From Neobacillus sp. PS3-12 (lineage in GTDB: Bacteria > Bacillota > Bacilli > Bacillales > Cytobacillaceae): a stretch of 64,000 bases of DNA. Under the pieces are notes generated by a model that saw only the letters and a program-made list of their open reading frames with translations, was not told the origin of the DNA and did not search any database. A program made the translations under genes and the position numbers. Shown piece by piece: positions 62,149 to 64,000 of this stretch (positions are counted from its first letter, which is position 1; each line of letters starts with the position of its first letter). The DNA lies in the NCBI RefSeq assembly GCF_030915385.1, contig NZ_CP133268.1, positions 2,347,430 to 2,411,429 on the forward strand, written 5' to 3'.

Positions 62149-62433
62149 TTTTTTCACCTTTATCCCCAGCCTAACCACTCTTGCGAAATTTGCCGAAACT
62201 AGGCATTTTCTAGTAGTTTTCCATTTAAGTACGTTTGAAAGTATAAAAGAACCTTGTTGAAAACACAAGTGTTATCCACAAATTGTGAATAACATTATTT
62301 AAAAAGTGGATAACTTTGTGGATATACCCACAATTATAATGAATATTTCAAAAATATCGAGTTATCCACATTTAAAATGTGGTTAATGTGGGCAGATTGT
62401 GATAATTCTTTCGGGAGTTCCCCTTTATCCACT
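62108..62433. promoter_or_regulatory. DnaA-box cluster at ywlC-ywlB
   Basis: Consensus TTATCCACA occurs at 62108-62116, 62272-62280 and 62362-62370. One-mismatch boxes are TTATCCACT (62120, 62425), AGTGGATAA (62305), TGTGGATAT (62317) and TGTGGTTAA (62378). That is eight boxes in 326 bp, spanning the ywlC start, the ywlC-ywlB gap and the end of ywlB. In B. subtilis ywlC is, as I recall, one of the DnaA-bound loci outside oriC, so a conserved cluster is likely. Confidence 0.75.
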
Positions 62434-62771
62434 TTTTCAAATCCCAGCATTTGAAACAATGGCACAGCCACACTCTTTTTTGTCGCTAAAAATAAATGTT
62501 GGATCTTTTCTTCTTTAGCCAGCAGAAACGCTTGCTGAAAAAGCAGAAAGATATCATTTTCCACCTGCCCTGGTGTCACAACAAGCGAGCGCAACAATCC
62601 ATTCTCCTCGTACGGCTCAATTCCTAATGTTCCCCGACATGTTTGGTCTTCATTCTCAAGCAGCAAAAAATATTCTGCTGTTTCCTCCGTCAACCCTTCC
62701 GTTCCAAGCCCAGCCCTCGTGAGAAAATCCTTTAAACCTGCTAAATCCTTGCCACTTGCCCGCCGTATCAT
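62334..62771 (-). CDS. ywlB: GNAT-family protein YwlB-like
   Basis: A 145-residue protein of the N-acetyltransferase fold: IRRASGKDLAGLKDFL at the start, LRSLVVTPGQVENDIF in the core and LFQMLGFEKVDKGELP near the end, the pattern of YwlB and ArgA-like GNAT proteins. The acceptor is unknown. ATG 62771 is used because GAGGTG is well spaced. It lies between ywlC and spoIIR as in B. subtilis. Confidence 0.8.
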   Translation of the reverse strand: MIRRASGKDLAGLKDFLTRAGLGTEGLTEETAEYFLLLENEDQTCRGTLGIEPYEENGLLRSLVVTPGQVENDIFLLFQQAFLLAKEEKIQHLFLATKKSVAVPLFQMLGFEKVDKGELPKELSQSAHINHILNVDNSIFLKYSL

Positions 62772-62843
62772 ATGGTCCACCTCATTTTTTAGATTAATTC
62801 TATTTTCTATTACTATGAATTGCCAGAAAAAATAGAACGCAAA

Positions 62844-62871
62844 AAGACTTGGCGTTTATTAGCCAAGTCTT
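62844..62871 (-). terminator. Terminator of spoIIR
   Basis: Perfect stem AAGACTTGGC/GCCAAGTCTT with T-runs; it includes the end of spoIIR. Confidence 0.85.
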
Positions 62872-63814
62872 AAAAAATCTTATCCCATAATTCAACTACG
62901 AAAAATTTCACTTTGATTGGTTCCTCATCTTGTGAAGTGTATACTGGAGCCTGTTTTTTAGGTTCTTCTTTTTTGACTGGCAGCACAGCCGCTGTTTCTG
63001 TTTGTGTATCTTCCAGTAGCTTTTCTTTCTCCGCACGATTTACCACAGCCGGCTCTTTCTTCGCTGCTTTCACAATCGTTTTTTCAACGGTTGCTGCTTT
63101 TGATTTAACCGTCTCTTCAACAGGTGCAGCATTTGATTTCGGTTCGTCCGTGCTCACAGCCACACTTGTCTTCGCCTCTGGCTTTTTGAGGTCAACTTCG
63201 GACTTTGGATTAGCTTCGAACTGCGACTGGTCTTCTGTACTAGCCTTCGTCTCAACATCAGCATCCTTTGTAGCCGCCTCTGCTGCTTTTTCATCAAATC
63301 CCTTGCTTACGGCAATTCCATTTGAAAAATCAAGGAAACATAATGGCGGGAAGAGCACGCACCACCAGTTGGCCCCCTCGCCTTTGCCCAAGGTAATCAA
63401 AATAGCTTCATATTCCCCTGCAGGATATAAAAATTGACCATATAATTTCGTCGGAAACTGAACCTTGCCAAACTTGACGTTAACTTTTTGCTCGGACCCT
63501 TCTTCTTTCACAACTGCTTCTGCCGTTGTTTGAATCTCAGGAAGCTTTGATTTAATGACCTTGCGCGCTTCCTTGATCGACGTTAAATCCTTCACCCAAA
63601 CTGATATTTTAGCGTTAACCGCATCACGGACCTGTCTTTTTAATGCTTGATCGCTTTCCAAATCACTATTTGCCAGAATTCGCAAGCGGATCGCCTGCCC
63701 TGGAATCACAACCGCATCTTTAGCGGCTACTTCATTTTTTGGTATATATAAACTTAATATAGTTCCTAAAGATAATAAGATTAAATAAGTCCATACGATT
63801 GTTTTTTTCCTCAT
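62870..63814 (-). CDS. spoIIR: Stage II sporulation protein R with a long linker insertion
   Basis: SpoIIR is made in the forespore, exported, and triggers SpoIIGA to process pro-sigma-E. A membrane or signal segment (about 7-25) is followed by the conserved domain (IRLRILANSD, FPTKLYGQFLYPAGEYEA, GANWWCVLFPPLCFLDFSNG). The conserved end KVKFFVVELWDKIF follows after about 120 residues rich in Lys, Glu, Ala, Thr and Ser. B. subtilis SpoIIR is about 224 residues, this one 314, and the difference is that linker. The start is uncertain: GTG 63823 and ATG 63814 are both possible, and no ideal RBS is present. Confidence 0.9.
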   Translation of the reverse strand: MRKKTIVWTYLILLSLGTILSLYIPKNEVAAKDAVVIPGQAIRLRILANSDLESDQALKRQVRDAVNAKISVWVKDLTSIKEARKVIKSKLPEIQTTAEAVVKEEGSEQKVNVKFGKVQFPTKLYGQFLYPAGEYEAILITLGKGEGANWWCVLFPPLCFLDFSNGIAVSKGFDEKAAEAATKDADVETKASTEDQSQFEANPKSEVDLKKPEAKTSVAVSTDEPKSNAAPVEETVKSKAATVEKTIVKAAKKEPAVVNRAEKEKLLEDTQTETAAVLPVKKEEPKKQAPVYTSQDEEPIKVKFFVVELWDKIF

Positions 63815-63942
63815 CCCTGGCACCGTCCCTTCGATATCCTCAGTTTGGACAAAATGCCAGTATCTTAAACTATTAAAATTAAAAAAAGTTATTGGATGAC
63901 TTTACAGTTAAATGGACAATCTAAAATAAAAGGAGGTGCGGA

Positions 63943-64000
63943 ATGATACTGTTGGTGGTGACAACCATTGTTCTGCTGTTAGCAATGATTTTGGTGATCC
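63943..64000 (+). CDS. Start of a membrane protein gene, truncated by the window end
   Basis: ATG 63943 follows AAAGGAGGTG by a suitable distance and opens a frame reading MILLVVTTIVLLLAMILVI, a hydrophobic helix, to the end of the window. It is divergent from spoIIR. The protein cannot be identified from 19 residues. Confidence 0.6.
   Translation, partial: MILLVVTTIVLLLAMILVI

Overview
The window is chromosomal DNA from a low-GC, endospore-forming Bacillaceae bacterium. It carries spoIIID, spoIIQ, spoIID and spoIIR, the mbl/flhO/flhP cluster, and the backbone order known from Bacillus subtilis: fabZ, flhP-flhO-mbl-spoIIID, spoIIQ, spoIID-murA-ywmB, atp, upp-glyA-ywlG-rpiB, ywlE, mntP-ywlC-ywlB, spoIIR. 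B. subtilis lacks the proton-pumping complex I operon found here, so a Neobacillus or B. cereus-like relative fits better; this is inference.

Layout. 1-1803 (+): YwpF-like protein, YciI-like protein and a GntR/UTRA regulator. 1996-6930 (-): a fructoselysine (Amadori product) operon with a polar amino acid type ABC transporter, kinase, epimerase and deglycase, controlled by a promoter/operator at 7110-7155. 7429-13636: fabZ, a lytic transglycosylase, an EpuA-like protein, flhP, flhO, mbl, spoIIID and an alkyltransferase-like gene. 13743-24757: a hexuronate-type dehydrogenase, PBP3, spoIIQ, a NERD protein, spoIID, murA, ywmB and ywzB. 25113-35712 (-): an 11-gene nuoABCDHIJKLMN operon without nuoEFG. 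36360-43566 (-): the complete ATP synthase operon. 43895-51185: a secreted Vpr-like protease, a second NERD protein, and a glycerate kinase/permease operon with a CdaR-type regulator. 51432-64000: upp, glyA, ywlG, rpiB, a chemoreceptor, ywlE, a glycosyltransferase/membrane protein pair, mntP, ywlC, ywlB, spoIIR and the start of one more gene.

Two features run through the window. First, gaps are filled with direct-repeat arrays: four related 80/81-bp arrays (each unit about four 21-bp steps), a TTGCACG array at exactly 21 bp, a TTCGCC array at about 21 bp, a 34-bp array and smaller remnants. Different motifs share the same 21-bp (two helical turns) spacing, which is the best candidate here for something undescribed. 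Second, ten conserved genes, including fabZ and mbl, are broken by single-base indels, mostly one base missing from a short G/C run. This looks like consensus sequencing error rather than decay, so full-length gene spans are given and the shift positions are stated.

Other points of interest are a DnaA-box cluster before ywlC, Ala/Lys-rich repeats in NuoC, an interspersed repeat inside the nuo operon, and a promoter for glycerate use with a candidate CdaR palindrome and two cre sites.
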